Shown here piece by piece: positions 8,759 to 17,763 of a DNA stretch of 64,000 nt. Source of the DNA: Gammaproteobacteria bacterium (lineage in GTDB: Bacteria; Pseudomonadota; Gammaproteobacteria; Acidiferrobacterales; Sulfurifustaceae); contig SCRL01000046.1 of the NCBI GenBank assembly GCA_004298065.1, forward strand, positions 52,276 through 116,275, read 5' to 3'. Position numbers and translations under genes: made by a program. Under the pieces are notes generated by a model, which worked only from the letters and a program-made list of their open reading frames with translations, was not told the DNA's origin and ran no database searches. Positions within the stretch are counted from its first letter, which is position 1; each line of letters starts with the position of its first letter.

Positions 8759-9999
8759 GTCGACCGGATGTCCCGCGTGCCAGGCACAGTGACACGCTGA
8801 CGCAGAGTCAAGGCCGCAGCGATCCCCGCCAGGACGCCGAGCGGCCGCCAATTCACGTCCTCGACAAAGCCGCGCACCAAGAAGTGCGCGGTAAAGGCGC
8901 ACAAGGTCGCCAGCGCGAAATAGGCTGTTGGCGCCTGCGCGGATGAACGCACCACCTCGACCATTTGGCCGACCAGTCGGGCGCAGAGATATATCAATAC
9001 CGCAAGCGTCGCGATGCCGGCGGAAAACCAGATTTCCAGATAATTATTATGAGGGCCGTACGGACCCGGCCGGAGAACGACCCACTCCGGGTGCTGCGCG
9101 GACTGGCGCAGCAGTTCGCCATAGTAATCGCCATAGCCATGACCCAAGAAAGGGCTGGTTGCGATCATGGAATATGTCTGCGGCCAGAGCCGCCCGACAC
9201 GCTCCATGGTCGAAGCACTCAAGACCCCTTCGGAAATGCGCATCGAAAGGGGCGAGTCGTACGCCAACATTACCAGCGCGGCGATCGCGGTGGCCGCGGC
9301 CGATGCCATGAAGAGCGTCCTGTTCGGCTTGAGAATCAGCCAAACTAGAAGCGCCGCTGCCACGCCAATCCACGCGCTCCTGGCACCCGTCAGCAGCAGG
9401 AGAACAACCTGGGATATCATCACAATTATCCAGAAAATCGACGCCTTGATACCGGCACTAAGGAAGGCAAACGCCAACGCAAATGGAAGATAAAACAAGA
9501 ACGGCTCGGCCATCTTGCGATAGTGGGAATAATTCCGGATCGACCCATCCTGCAGAAAATCGACGACGTAGCGCCCAACCTGAACAAGCACCACCACCGC
9601 GGCGGCGTAGGCCAAGGTTGCAAATAACCTGCGCTGGCGACGTTCATCCCTGAATATGTCCGGAATCGCCAACAGCAAGATCATCGAAGCGCCTATGGTG
9701 TTTTTGTACACCCTCAGCCCTTCAAGGGTGTCCGACGCATAAAATGTCGAGATCAATACCAATGTGCAGAACGCAAGACCGGCCAGCACCAGAGGTTCAC
9801 GTAAATAGCCGAGCCCGGTCCCTCTGCCTGCAACATGCCTGGCTGTCCAGAAAAGCAGGATTGCCGCCAACGCCAATTGCCACAGCGAGGTGGAAACAAG
9901 CATCGCCAGCACAAAAACATACACCGCGTATTCAATGACGACGTCGGCGAGCTTGATAAATTTGGCAGTCATGCCATTGCTTGGAGCATTTACGTCCAT
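8755..9999 (-). CDS. O-antigen ligase / polymerase family membrane protein
   Basis: 414 residues, strongly hydrophobic, about ten to twelve membrane segments. A large loop around residues 235-295 contains GHGYGDYYG and then PYGPHNNYLEIWFSAG, matching the PHN-Y-L signature of WaaL/Wzy_C (PF04932) proteins. Members either ligate lipid-linked glycan to lipid A core or polymerise repeat units; the sequence cannot separate these. It follows the initiating glycosylphosphotransferase by 62 bases and overlaps the epimerase, so it belongs to the same operon. Confidence 0.85.
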   Translation of the reverse strand: MDVNAPSNGMTAKFIKLADVVIEYAVYVFVLAMLVSTSLWQLALAAILLFWTARHVAGRGTGLGYLREPLVLAGLAFCTLVLISTFYASDTLEGLRVYKNTIGASMILLLAIPDIFRDERRQRRLFATLAYAAAVVVLVQVGRYVVDFLQDGSIRNYSHYRKMAEPFLFYLPFALAFAFLSAGIKASIFWIIVMISQVVLLLLTGARSAWIGVAAALLVWLILKPNRTLFMASAAATAIAALVMLAYDSPLSMRISEGVLSASTMERVGRLWPQTYSMIATSPFLGHGYGDYYGELLRQSAQHPEWVVLRPGPYGPHNNYLEIWFSAGIATLAVLIYLCARLVGQMVEVVRSSAQAPTAYFALATLCAFTAHFLVRGFVEDVNWRPLGVLAGIAAALTLRQRVTVPGTRDIRST

Positions 10000-10061
10000 G
10001 TCGCTAACCGGACAAAAACAGGAATATAACCCTTCCGGCTGCTATTCAATGGGCGGCTCCC

Positions 10062-11450
10062 TCATCTCCCCTGCCCCAGAAAAACCACACGCAGGGTTTT
10101 GAACAAGATCGCCACATCAAGCAGCAGAGAGTAATTTTTTATGTAGTAAAGATCGTATTGGAGCTTTTCCCGTGCGTCCTCGACCGAAGCGCCATAGGGA
10201 TACATCACCTGCGCCCAGCCGGTTACTCCCGGTTTCACAAGATTGCGCAATTCATAATAAGGAATCGTCTGTTCGAGTTCCCTGTTGAATTCCGGACGCT
10301 CCGGCCTGGGTCCGATAAAGCTCATGTCGCCGCGAATGACATTAATCAGCTGGGGCAATTCGTCCAATCTGGTAATTCGCAATAATCTGCCGATTCGCGT
10401 GACACGCGAATCGTTGTTGCTGGCCCATTGAGCCCCGTTTTTCTCGGCATCCACGCGCATGGACCTGAATTTGTAGATGGTGAATGTTTTTCCGCCCTCC
10501 CCCGTACGTAATTGGCGATAGATCGCCGGCCCGCCGCCGAGCTTGATCAGGAGAGCGACCACCCCCATGACGGGCAGGAACAACACGAGCAGAAAAAGCG
10601 AGAAAACCACGTCGAGAACACGTTTCGTGCGCAATCCCAGCGGGTTCTGCAACAGATCGAATCCGTGCGAAAAGACAAACCAGCCGTCGCGCAGGTGAAA
10701 AACGGGAACCTTGGACCACGAATGCTCGTAAAAATCCGCGAGATCGTATACTGGGAGTCCGCTCAATCGTAGCGCCATCAGCTTCTGCACGAGCGCTTCC
10801 GGCAATGGCGGGGACATCGCAACAATAATCCCTGAACAGCGGCTGTTGCCCCACGTCTCAAGATCGCCGACGGCGCCCGCAACGGGCAGTCTCTCTTCAG
10901 TTGCCGTGCCGTCGTCCAGCTTCTCGTTCGCGGACAGGAAAACCAGCTCGGCTTCCGGTGCAAACTGCCTGAAATCCCTCCACAACTGACGCGAGGGCTC
11001 GCCGGCTCCAAGCACCAGCCACCGAAGCAGGCCGACACGATGTTTCGTCCATCTATACGCCAGGAAGCGCGATGTCGTCGACCAGGCGGCAAACAACAAC
11101 ATCGCAACCGGGAAAACCCCGCGTCCGAAAAACTGGCTTGTGCTCCAGTACCCGCCGAGATAGGCGGCGATGGCGGTCAGGAACGTAGCCAGAATTACCG
11201 CCGTGATCGTGCGCACGGGCGCGCGCATGCCCGCAACCTGCGTGTCCGTGCGATAGACATCCAGGACATAAAGAGAAAAGAGAGTCAGCACAACGGGCCA
11301 GATGAGCGAGAACCCCGGGGCCCGGGGCATCTCGCCGAAACGAAACTGATAGGAAATGCCGAATGACAAAACCAGTCCCAGCAGGTCGGTCAGCAGCAGG
11401 AATACCGCGGGCAGGTATCTCGCGGGCGGTCTCTTGGGCGCTAACTGCAT
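10062..11450 (-). CDS. undecaprenyl-phosphate glycosylphosphotransferase (WbaP/EpsB type, initiating enzyme)
   Basis: About 462 residues from ATG 11450; a TTG at 11495 would add 15. The N-terminal half has four or five membrane segments and a CoA-binding-like soluble domain (LRWLVLGAGEPSRQLW). The C-terminal bacterial sugar transferase domain starts at KRVLDVVFSLFLLVLFLP and contains FTIYKFRSMR, RITRLDELPQLINVIRGDMS, FIGPRPERPEF and PGVTGWAQV. It transfers a sugar-1-phosphate from UDP-sugar to undecaprenyl phosphate, starting repeat-unit assembly at the inner membrane. The real start is uncertain because no strong RBS is seen. Confidence 0.9.
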   Translation of the reverse strand: MQLAPKRPPARYLPAVFLLLTDLLGLVLSFGISYQFRFGEMPRAPGFSLIWPVVLTLFSLYVLDVYRTDTQVAGMRAPVRTITAVILATFLTAIAAYLGGYWSTSQFFGRGVFPVAMLLFAAWSTTSRFLAYRWTKHRVGLLRWLVLGAGEPSRQLWRDFRQFAPEAELVFLSANEKLDDGTATEERLPVAGAVGDLETWGNSRCSGIIVAMSPPLPEALVQKLMALRLSGLPVYDLADFYEHSWSKVPVFHLRDGWFVFSHGFDLLQNPLGLRTKRVLDVVFSLFLLVLFLPVMGVVALLIKLGGGPAIYRQLRTGEGGKTFTIYKFRSMRVDAEKNGAQWASNNDSRVTRIGRLLRITRLDELPQLINVIRGDMSFIGPRPERPEFNRELEQTIPYYELRNLVKPGVTGWAQVMYPYGASVEDAREKLQYDLYYIKNYSLLLDVAILFKTLRVVFLGQGR

Positions 11451-11507
11451 GTTTCTGGCGTCAATCCCGGCGCGCACTTGGTGTGGCGTCTGCAAGCACG
11501 TGCATAT

Positions 11508-12530
11508 TTATGAGGCTTGTTTTGCCGGCTGTGCGCCACGCCGGGTACGCCCGAGCAGCATAACGATTGCGCCGGGCAGCGAACACAACCATATGGTCAG
11601 GAGAAACAGCAGCGACAAGGCGACCCCCAGCTGGATATCCACGCCGACGCCGGCCAGCAGCGCCACCAGTACGCCCTCGCGCACGCCGAGTCCGCCGAGG
11701 GAGATCGGCAGGCTCGCGGCCACCTGCACCATCGAAACAAAGGCGAAAAACGTGATCAACGACAACTCGATGCCGATGCCGCGTGCCAACAAATAATAGG
11801 CTGCGATGACCAGCGACTGCATGACGATGGACAGCAACACCGCCGCGAACACCTGCCTCAGCGCCGTCCGGTAGGTAGTGAGCAGGTGCACGATCTCGAT
11901 CAGACCCCGCCGCAGGCGCGTGTGCCGGTAACGCCGGGACAGGCTATCAAGCGGCAACCGGTTGGAAAACCAGAAGAGCACGACCCCGCCCGCGAGCCCG
12001 AGCCCGATCAGGCCCGCGAGGTACAGCTTGCGGTCGGGGTCGAGACGCAGCTCGGGCGACAACAGGAGACTGATGCCGCCGAGCAGCAACATGACCGCCA
12101 GGCCGATGGTGCGGTCCGCCAGCGCCGAGCTGATCAGCGGCTTGATACCGTGGCCGTGGAGTTTCAGATGAATCGTGCGCGCGAGGTCGCCGCCCACGCC
12201 GGTCGGAAGAAAATTGTTGAAAAACATCCCGAGGTAATAACTCGGCAGCGCCTGGCGCATCGGGATGATCAGCCCCAGGTGGCCGATCAGCATCCGCCAG
12301 CGCAGGCAGCCGATCAGGAATACCGCCGTCAGGAGCAGGCAGGACAGCAGGAGATAAACGTGTCTCGCCTGAGTCAGGATACGCCCCACCATCCCGAAAT
12401 TCACGCTCGATACCAGCCAGTACACGATCGCCAGCGTCACCGCGGCCTTGGCGAGCACCAGGAGGTACTTGCGCCCTTTGCCGGAAACGGCAGGCTCGAC
12501 GACCGCGTTATCGGAAGCGTCCCGGGTCAT
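11508..12530 (-). CDS. UPF0104 / AglD-like multi-spanning membrane protein
   Basis: 340 residues with about eight membrane segments and the family hallmarks YYLGMFFNNFLPTGVGGDLAR and SLGGLGVREGVLVALL (PF03706, lysylphosphatidylglycerol synthase transmembrane region). The family includes the membrane half of MprF and the archaeal AglD-type proteins, often found in glycan loci and suspected of lipid-carrier or flippase-like roles. There is no aminoacyl-transferase domain. It sits between a family-2 glycosyltransferase and the initiating enzyme, so a role in carrier-lipid handling is inferred. Confidence 0.8.
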   Translation of the reverse strand: MTRDASDNAVVEPAVSGKGRKYLLVLAKAAVTLAIVYWLVSSVNFGMVGRILTQARHVYLLLSCLLLTAVFLIGCLRWRMLIGHLGLIIPMRQALPSYYLGMFFNNFLPTGVGGDLARTIHLKLHGHGIKPLISSALADRTIGLAVMLLLGGISLLLSPELRLDPDRKLYLAGLIGLGLAGGVVLFWFSNRLPLDSLSRRYRHTRLRRGLIEIVHLLTTYRTALRQVFAAVLLSIVMQSLVIAAYYLLARGIGIELSLITFFAFVSMVQVAASLPISLGGLGVREGVLVALLAGVGVDIQLGVALSLLFLLTIWLCSLPGAIVMLLGRTRRGAQPAKQAS

Positions 12531-12549
12531 GGTCTCTGGGCGGCTTATT

Positions 12550-13359
12550 TCAGGCGAAGCGCCGGGTTAACCGGTCCGCGAGCGACAACCAGGCATAAGT
12601 GCCGAGATAAAAGTACTTGCGCAGGCCGAGCCGTTCTCCGCCGACGCGGTACTCAGAGTACAGCATATAGTTCTTGCGCAACATGGCAAGTTTCGAACGC
12701 GAGATGGACGAGTCGGCCAGACGGTAATACACCAGCGGCGCGAGCAGCTTGTGGCTGAACCCGATTTCATGCTGGTGGAGGGTGAGCCAGCAGTGATAGT
12801 CCTCAATGGCCTTGTAGCGCGAGTCCTCGATGAAGGGGTAACGCTCCAGCAGCGCGCGTTCCGCCACGACGCTCGACGTCGGGATGATGTTCTTGCGCAG
12901 CAGACGGCGGTGGTCCACCGCGGTCACGGCGAACCCGTCGAGACGGCCCGTGGACGGCATCGTGGCCGCGGATGTATCGCGAAAATGCTGCGTCCCGGTA
13001 GAGGTAAAACGCACGCCGCAGGCGCGCATGTGCCGCAGCTGGATGTCGAGCTTCTGCGGCTGCCACAGGTCGTCGGCGTCGAGAAACGCCACGTACTCGC
13101 CTCGCGCCGCGCGCACGCCGGTGTTGCGCGGCACCGCCGGCCGGCCGGCATTGCGTCCGAGACGAACCAGGCGGATGCGCTCGTCCTGTCCGGCGAGCGA
13201 CTCGACGATGGCGGGACTGCCGTCGGTCGAGCCGTCGTCCACCACGATCAGCTCCCAGTCGGCAAGCGTCTGCCGCCGGACCGACTCGACGGTCTGGCGG
13301 ATATAGCGCTCACTGTTGAAGCTGGGGATGACGACCGAAACGAGCGGGATGTGCGCCAT
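12550..13359 (-). CDS. family-2 glycosyltransferase
   Basis: 269 residues, GT-A fold. PLVSVVIPSFNSERYI opens the protein; VVDDGSTDGS (near residue 40) and the DXD-like FLDADDLWQPQKL (near 93) are clear. The C-terminal KAIEDYHCWLTLHQH matches the ED acceptor-side motif of GT2 enzymes. It has no membrane segment, so it should work on the cytoplasmic face, adding one sugar to the lipid-linked oligosaccharide. Donor and linkage are unknown. It starts four bases from the stop of the upstream radical SAM gene. Confidence 0.9.
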   Translation of the reverse strand: MAHIPLVSVVIPSFNSERYIRQTVESVRRQTLADWELIVVDDGSTDGSPAIVESLAGQDERIRLVRLGRNAGRPAVPRNTGVRAARGEYVAFLDADDLWQPQKLDIQLRHMRACGVRFTSTGTQHFRDTSAATMPSTGRLDGFAVTAVDHRRLLRKNIIPTSSVVAERALLERYPFIEDSRYKAIEDYHCWLTLHQHEIGFSHKLLAPLVYYRLADSSISRSKLAMLRKNYMLYSEYRVGGERLGLRKYFYLGTYAWLSLADRLTRRFA

Positions 13360-13363
13360 CGGA

Positions 13364-14842
13364 TCAGGTTCTGGCCTCGGGCTTGGGGAAAGACCCGCGC
13401 AGCAGGTAGCGCGACAGTTTCGCGAAGCCCTTGAGGTTGCGCTTGAACTCGCCGAAATCCGTGAACGACTGGCCGAGCTTGTACAGCAGATAGCGCGGCC
13501 GCAGGTAAAACTCGCGGCGCGCGCGGTCGCAGAACTCGACCAGTTCCTGGTGCGTGACGCCCGGCAGGTTCACGACGCTGTTATGCAGCCCCTCTTCCGT
13601 GAGCCAGTTCGAGTAGTTCTCGGAGGCGATGTACCCCTTCTGCTTGGCCTCGTCGTACGCGGCGGTGCCGGGATACACCATAATAGGAAAGAACTGCGCC
13701 GTGTCCGGATTGAGCCGTTTGGCCAGCGCCAGCGTCTCTTCCATGGTTTCATGGGTCTCGTTCAGGTTGCCGACCATGAAGCAACCGTGGACCATGATGC
13801 CCGCCTGCTTGCAGGCGTCCACGAACACGTCGGCCTTGGACAGCTTCAGGCTCTTCTTCATGTGCTTGAGCACGGCGTCATCGCCGCTCTCGAAGCCGAC
13901 GCAAAACAGGCGCGCGCCGGCCTGGTGCAGGGTTTTCAGCAGTTCGACGTCGCCGCCGATGTCGGCGCGGCAGTTGGAATCGAACGGAATGCGGTTGCCG
14001 CGGCGGATGAGCTCGTTCGCCAGCTCCAGCGTCCGGTGCCGGTTGATGATGAAGGTATCGTCCTCGAGCATGACGGTCCGGACCTGCGGCAACTCGCGTG
14101 CCACGAAGTCGAACTCGTCCGCCACGTTGGCCACCGAGCGGTAACGCATGATGTGGCCGCTGAAGGTCTGGGGGTAGACGCAGAACGAGCACTGGAACGG
14201 GCAACCGCGGCTGGTGTCGAATACCACCAGCGGATGCAGCGAGTGGCCGTAAAAGTAATCCTCGACGCGCAGATAGCGCTTGTATACCTCGGTGACGAAC
14301 GGCAGTTCGTCGAGGTTCTCGATGGCGGCGCGCTTCTGGTTGCGGACGATTTCGCCCTGGCGGTTGCGCCAGACCAGACCGTCGACGGCCTCCATGCTGG
14401 CGCCGGACGCCAGTGCCGCGAGCCAGTCACGCACGGTGTACTCGTATTCGCGCACCGCGACATAGTCGAGCGAGGGGGCCGACTTGAGCGTTTCCTCGGC
14501 CAGCACCGAAACGTGCCGCCCGACCATGCAAACGGGCATCTTGGGATATTGCCGGCGGATCGTCTGCACCACCCGCAGGTCGTTGACAATGCTCGGGGTC
14601 GAGGTATCGCACACCACCGCCTGAATCCCCTTCTGGGCGATGCGGTCGATGACGTACTGGGTATTGACCTCCCATGCCGGCGCATCCACGAGGTCCACGT
14701 CGTGGCCGTTCTGCAGCGCCACGCCGGCGGCGTAGGACAGCCACTTGGGATAATAAAGCGTGTCGCTCTTGGCGACCGCGGGGCTGCGCGACTCGCGCGA
14801 AAACCGCGGGTGAAACGGCGGATTGAGGAACAGAACCTTCAT
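13364..14842 (-). CDS. B12-binding-type radical SAM enzyme
   Basis: 492 residues. The N-terminal part begins KVLFLNPPFHPRFSRE and has the Rossmann-like layout of cobalamin-binding domains, though a DxHxxG motif is not obvious. The radical SAM core starts near residue 205 with the cluster motif CPFQCSFC (C-x3-C-x2-C). CVGFESGDD is the usual downstream glycine-rich segment. Members of this class methylate unreactive carbons, close rings or modify lipids. In a glycan locus a C-methylation or rearrangement of a sugar or carrier is plausible but unproven. It is ten bases downstream of the capsule-type gene. Confidence 0.85.
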   Translation of the reverse strand: MKVLFLNPPFHPRFSRESRSPAVAKSDTLYYPKWLSYAAGVALQNGHDVDLVDAPAWEVNTQYVIDRIAQKGIQAVVCDTSTPSIVNDLRVVQTIRRQYPKMPVCMVGRHVSVLAEETLKSAPSLDYVAVREYEYTVRDWLAALASGASMEAVDGLVWRNRQGEIVRNQKRAAIENLDELPFVTEVYKRYLRVEDYFYGHSLHPLVVFDTSRGCPFQCSFCVYPQTFSGHIMRYRSVANVADEFDFVARELPQVRTVMLEDDTFIINRHRTLELANELIRRGNRIPFDSNCRADIGGDVELLKTLHQAGARLFCVGFESGDDAVLKHMKKSLKLSKADVFVDACKQAGIMVHGCFMVGNLNETHETMEETLALAKRLNPDTAQFFPIMVYPGTAAYDEAKQKGYIASENYSNWLTEEGLHNSVVNLPGVTHQELVEFCDRARREFYLRPRYLLYKLGQSFTDFGEFKRNLKGFAKLSRYLLRGSFPKPEART

Positions 14843-14851
14843 GAACGGCTA

Positions 14852-16309
14852 TTACCCCTGCAAAGATGCGTGCGGGAAAGCTCGGATACCTGTCCCTTCT
14901 TCCAGAAAGTCACGCAGGCTGCCGGCGAACGCGCGCATGTTTTCCTGCTCCATGACATAAAGCTCGCCTGCCCGGGACGCCTCCCAAACCTGGCCAAAAA
15001 ACTGTTCCACTTCTTCCGGCGACGGGCTACGGTCTTGCGCGAGCACGGCGCTGATCACGCCGTCCACGTCTCCCGACCGACCGACCCGATGCACCAGCGG
15101 CGAGTTGCTGTAAAACGCATCGCCCAGCGTCACCACCTGCTTGCCGAGCATCAGCGCCTCGGCGCCGACCTTGGAGTTGACGGTCACGACCAGCCGCGCG
15201 TTTTCGATAATATCATAGGAATTCACCGCCGGATGGATGACCCTGACGTTGCGGTGTGTATGCAACAGCTCGCGCAAGGCGCGGTAACCGAAACCGCCCA
15301 CCGACGCCGGATGCTCCTTCACATACAAACGGAACCCACCGGGCAGCACATCCGCCAGATAGCGCACCAGCCCGATCTGATCCAGATATTCCGGACTGCG
15401 CACCGTGAGGGCATAGTCGAGCTGCACGTGGAACGGAAAGTACACGTAAGGCGACGACCGGTTGCGCCCATCGAACGACGCATAGAGTCCCGCGCTCCGG
15501 CGTCGATCGACAAGCATGCGCAAGGCGCGGACGGTGTGGTGCCACGGGTATTCGTATTCCTGGCGCAGCCCCTGCCATTTGTAACCCAGCTTCCGGCCGA
15601 GCCCGGCCGCGTTGGCGGTGTTGAAGACCTTGGACAGACCCATGTCGCGGAAGTGGTGCCGGTCTTTCACCGGGATGACGGGGGCACGCTGCGCGCGGGA
15701 ACGCGCAAGATAGGCGTGCACTGCCGCCCGGGTGTCGGCCGGCACCTCGGCCTCCGCCGGATGACAGGCGCCGAGGCCGTTCACCACGTAGTGCAGCCGG
15801 CCCTTGAAAAACGACGGCTCGAAAAAGACATGGGTGGCGCCGTGGCGACGCGCGGCGAAATAAAGCGAGAGCGGCGCGACGAACCCCCCGAGTTCCTGCA
15901 GCACGACCAGTTCCTGCCCCGGCCGGCCGGCGCGGATTTCTTCGAGGATGGCGTCCAGGCGCGCCAGGTAGGCGCTGAATTTCGCCAGCAGCACGTCGTC
16001 ATCGTATTGACCCTGCGTCAGCTTCTCGTGAATCAGCAGGCGGTGTAGGTTGTCGATCCCGTAACGGCGCTCGAGCACGCGAATCTGCGCGCTGTCCGGA
16101 ACGGCCTGCGAAGCCAGCCCTTCATACAGGTCGAAACAGCGAAACCCGAGCTCGCGCAGCCGCCGGTTGCCCGGCTGGAAGAACGACACGAAACAAATAT
16201 CCAGCGCGGGGTCATCCGCTTTCAGCCGTTTCGCCGCCTCCGCGAAGAATTCAACTTCACGCATGGCGATGACGGCAAAGACCAGGATGCGTGGCATGTG
16301 CGCGCTCAT
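14852..16309 (-). CDS. capsule polysaccharide biosynthesis-type protein (KpsC/KpsS-like fold)
   Basis: 485 residues, no signal peptide, opening PRILVFAVIAMREVEFFAEA. The C-terminal third has LYVKEHPASVG, NSYDIIENARLVVTVNSKVG and EALMLGKQVVTLGDAFYS, the nucleotide-sugar-binding half of PF05159 capsule synthesis proteins. In KpsC/KpsS this fold is a beta-Kdo transferase; here a transferase using one of the locus's CMP-ulosonates is an attractive inference. The TAG of the upstream gene directly abuts its ATG. An antisense frame of 910 codons covers it but is a GC-rich shadow. Confidence 0.75.
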   Translation of the reverse strand: MSAHMPRILVFAVIAMREVEFFAEAAKRLKADDPALDICFVSFFQPGNRRLRELGFRCFDLYEGLASQAVPDSAQIRVLERRYGIDNLHRLLIHEKLTQGQYDDDVLLAKFSAYLARLDAILEEIRAGRPGQELVVLQELGGFVAPLSLYFAARRHGATHVFFEPSFFKGRLHYVVNGLGACHPAEAEVPADTRAAVHAYLARSRAQRAPVIPVKDRHHFRDMGLSKVFNTANAAGLGRKLGYKWQGLRQEYEYPWHHTVRALRMLVDRRRSAGLYASFDGRNRSSPYVYFPFHVQLDYALTVRSPEYLDQIGLVRYLADVLPGGFRLYVKEHPASVGGFGYRALRELLHTHRNVRVIHPAVNSYDIIENARLVVTVNSKVGAEALMLGKQVVTLGDAFYSNSPLVHRVGRSGDVDGVISAVLAQDRSPSPEEVEQFFGQVWEASRAGELYVMEQENMRAFAGSLRDFLEEGTGIRAFPHASLQG

Positions 16310-17698
16310 CTAGGCCGCAGTCACGCGCAGCGTGGCCAACGGCAGCCCGGTGCCGAGACCGCGGGCATGCGTGGCCTGGAAGGAGATATCAGCGCCATCG
16401 TGTCGCGCGATGCGGTTTACCCCGGATTCCACGAATTCGCACTCGATATATTTTGTCCGCCTCGCCGCGTTCAGCCGTCTCCGCAAGTTCGAAACAGCGC
16501 GCGAACCGACAAGACTCATCAACAGACTCTGAGCGCGTTGCAACAGCCGCGGTTGCTCAAGGCATCCCGCCAGCGACATTGCCAATCGTCGCAGCCATCC
16601 GGCACCCCTGGCCGGATTCGTGTGCGCCCGAACCACGTCCGCCACCCGCATCGAGGCATTGCCGTCGTTTATATGAAACCAAGGCTGGATATACCTTTCA
16701 TGTATCTGCACCAAGGGGTATTGGGTCCGATATTTTTCAGGATCCTTAACGATCGCGTCCAACTCCTCAGGGCTGTTGGCGCAGTAACTGATTTCCGACG
16801 GAAGCGACCAGTGCCGCAGGAGCAGCCCGGTGTTCAGGAATTCCATTGATACCGGCAGCTTGTCGAGCAAGATGGTCTCGACCGCCGTCTGGCAATTGAG
16901 GTGAAGCACGCAGGTAGCGTGATGGATGACATTGAATACGCTGCCGGTACCGTCCACGATGACGTTACGGTGCGCCGCGTAGGTACGCTCATAAACCGCG
17001 GGATTCTCGAACGGGTGCGGCCGGACGACGAACATCCGATCCTGATTCCGCGCGGCAAGCTCGGCGACCGTATCCAGGTATTTCCTGAATACCCCGTGCA
17101 GATCAGCGAACAGATCGCGCACGTAGCCAGCGTCCCAGCCTGCGGAATGAAAAACATCCATTTCGCTCTTCGCCGTTCCTGTAAACAACGGATTGATCGT
17201 GGAAAAGTTTGTGTTGACCAGGATGTAATCGCGACGCGGATATTCCAGCAGGGACCGCCATCGGGTACTGCACAGGTCGTAGCGCGGGCAACCCGTCACA
17301 TGCAGCCGATCGTCCGGCAACATTCCCGCGCGCGCGAAGGCGTCCCTCTGGGTCTTGCCCCAGAACAGGTAATGGTCGATGTATTCCTGGACCCCGGTGT
17401 TGCGCATGAGGCTCGGATTGGACGGCGTCGGTATGTCCTTTTCGGCGATAACGCCGCCCTCGCTGTCCAGCACGAACACGGTGATACCGAGCTCCTTGTA
17501 GGCGCGGAGAAAGGATTTGTTATTCAGGCGGGCGTAATTGACGATAATCCCGTCCAGTTTCAGCAACGGCACGTCATGCCCCTGCTGATACATGGGTATA
17601 ATGTAAACGTCATGCCCCTGCCGAGCCAGCTGATAGGTCAGCAGCAGTACTCCATCAATTTCGCGTTTTGGGTTATCCAGTATGATTCCGATATTCAT
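16310..17698 (-). CDS. surface carbohydrate biosynthesis protein (CDP-glycerol/capsule transferase-like fold)
   Basis: 462 residues. It opens NIGIILDNPKREIDGVLLL, a start typical of the surface carbohydrate biosynthesis family. Later segments include HVTGCPRYDL, FVVRPHPFENPAVYE and HHATCVLHLNCQTAVETILL, resembling the donor-binding half of GT-B or capsule-type transferases. Function in the family is not established; transfer of a sugar or polyol phosphate is inferred. It heads a leftward run and diverges from the CMP-sugar synthetase, with a 65-base region between. A GAGAG sequence serves as RBS. Confidence 0.7.
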   Translation of the reverse strand: MNIGIILDNPKREIDGVLLLTYQLARQGHDVYIIPMYQQGHDVPLLKLDGIIVNYARLNNKSFLRAYKELGITVFVLDSEGGVIAEKDIPTPSNPSLMRNTGVQEYIDHYLFWGKTQRDAFARAGMLPDDRLHVTGCPRYDLCSTRWRSLLEYPRRDYILVNTNFSTINPLFTGTAKSEMDVFHSAGWDAGYVRDLFADLHGVFRKYLDTVAELAARNQDRMFVVRPHPFENPAVYERTYAAHRNVIVDGTGSVFNVIHHATCVLHLNCQTAVETILLDKLPVSMEFLNTGLLLRHWSLPSEISYCANSPEELDAIVKDPEKYRTQYPLVQIHERYIQPWFHINDGNASMRVADVVRAHTNPARGAGWLRRLAMSLAGCLEQPRLLQRAQSLLMSLVGSRAVSNLRRRLNAARRTKYIECEFVESGVNRIARHDGADISFQATHARGLGTGLPLATLRVTAA

Positions 17699-17734
17699 CG
17701 AACTGCTCTCTGTTCATGACAGCCAATAAACTGC

Positions 17735-17747
17735 CCGGTTGAACCGG
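17735..17747. promoter_or_regulatory. perfect palindrome CCGGTT-G-AACCGG between divergent genes
   Basis: A 13-base perfect palindrome in the middle of the 65-base space between the leftward gene starting at 17698 and the rightward gene starting at 17764. It could serve as an operator for both directions. I cannot identify convincing -35 and -10 boxes in so short a space, so the promoters may lie within or near the coding starts. Confidence 0.35.
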
Positions 17748-17763
17748 ACATGCCATAACAAAC

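Noticed and set aside
13316..16048. A 910-codon open frame on the plus strand
   Set aside because: It is antisense to two clear genes (radical SAM and capsule-type). GC-rich codons often leave the opposite frame open; no family motif is seen.
16691..16705. A near copy of the ATACAT-N3-ATGTAT palindrome
   Set aside because: One mismatch, and it lies within a coding region with no start nearby.
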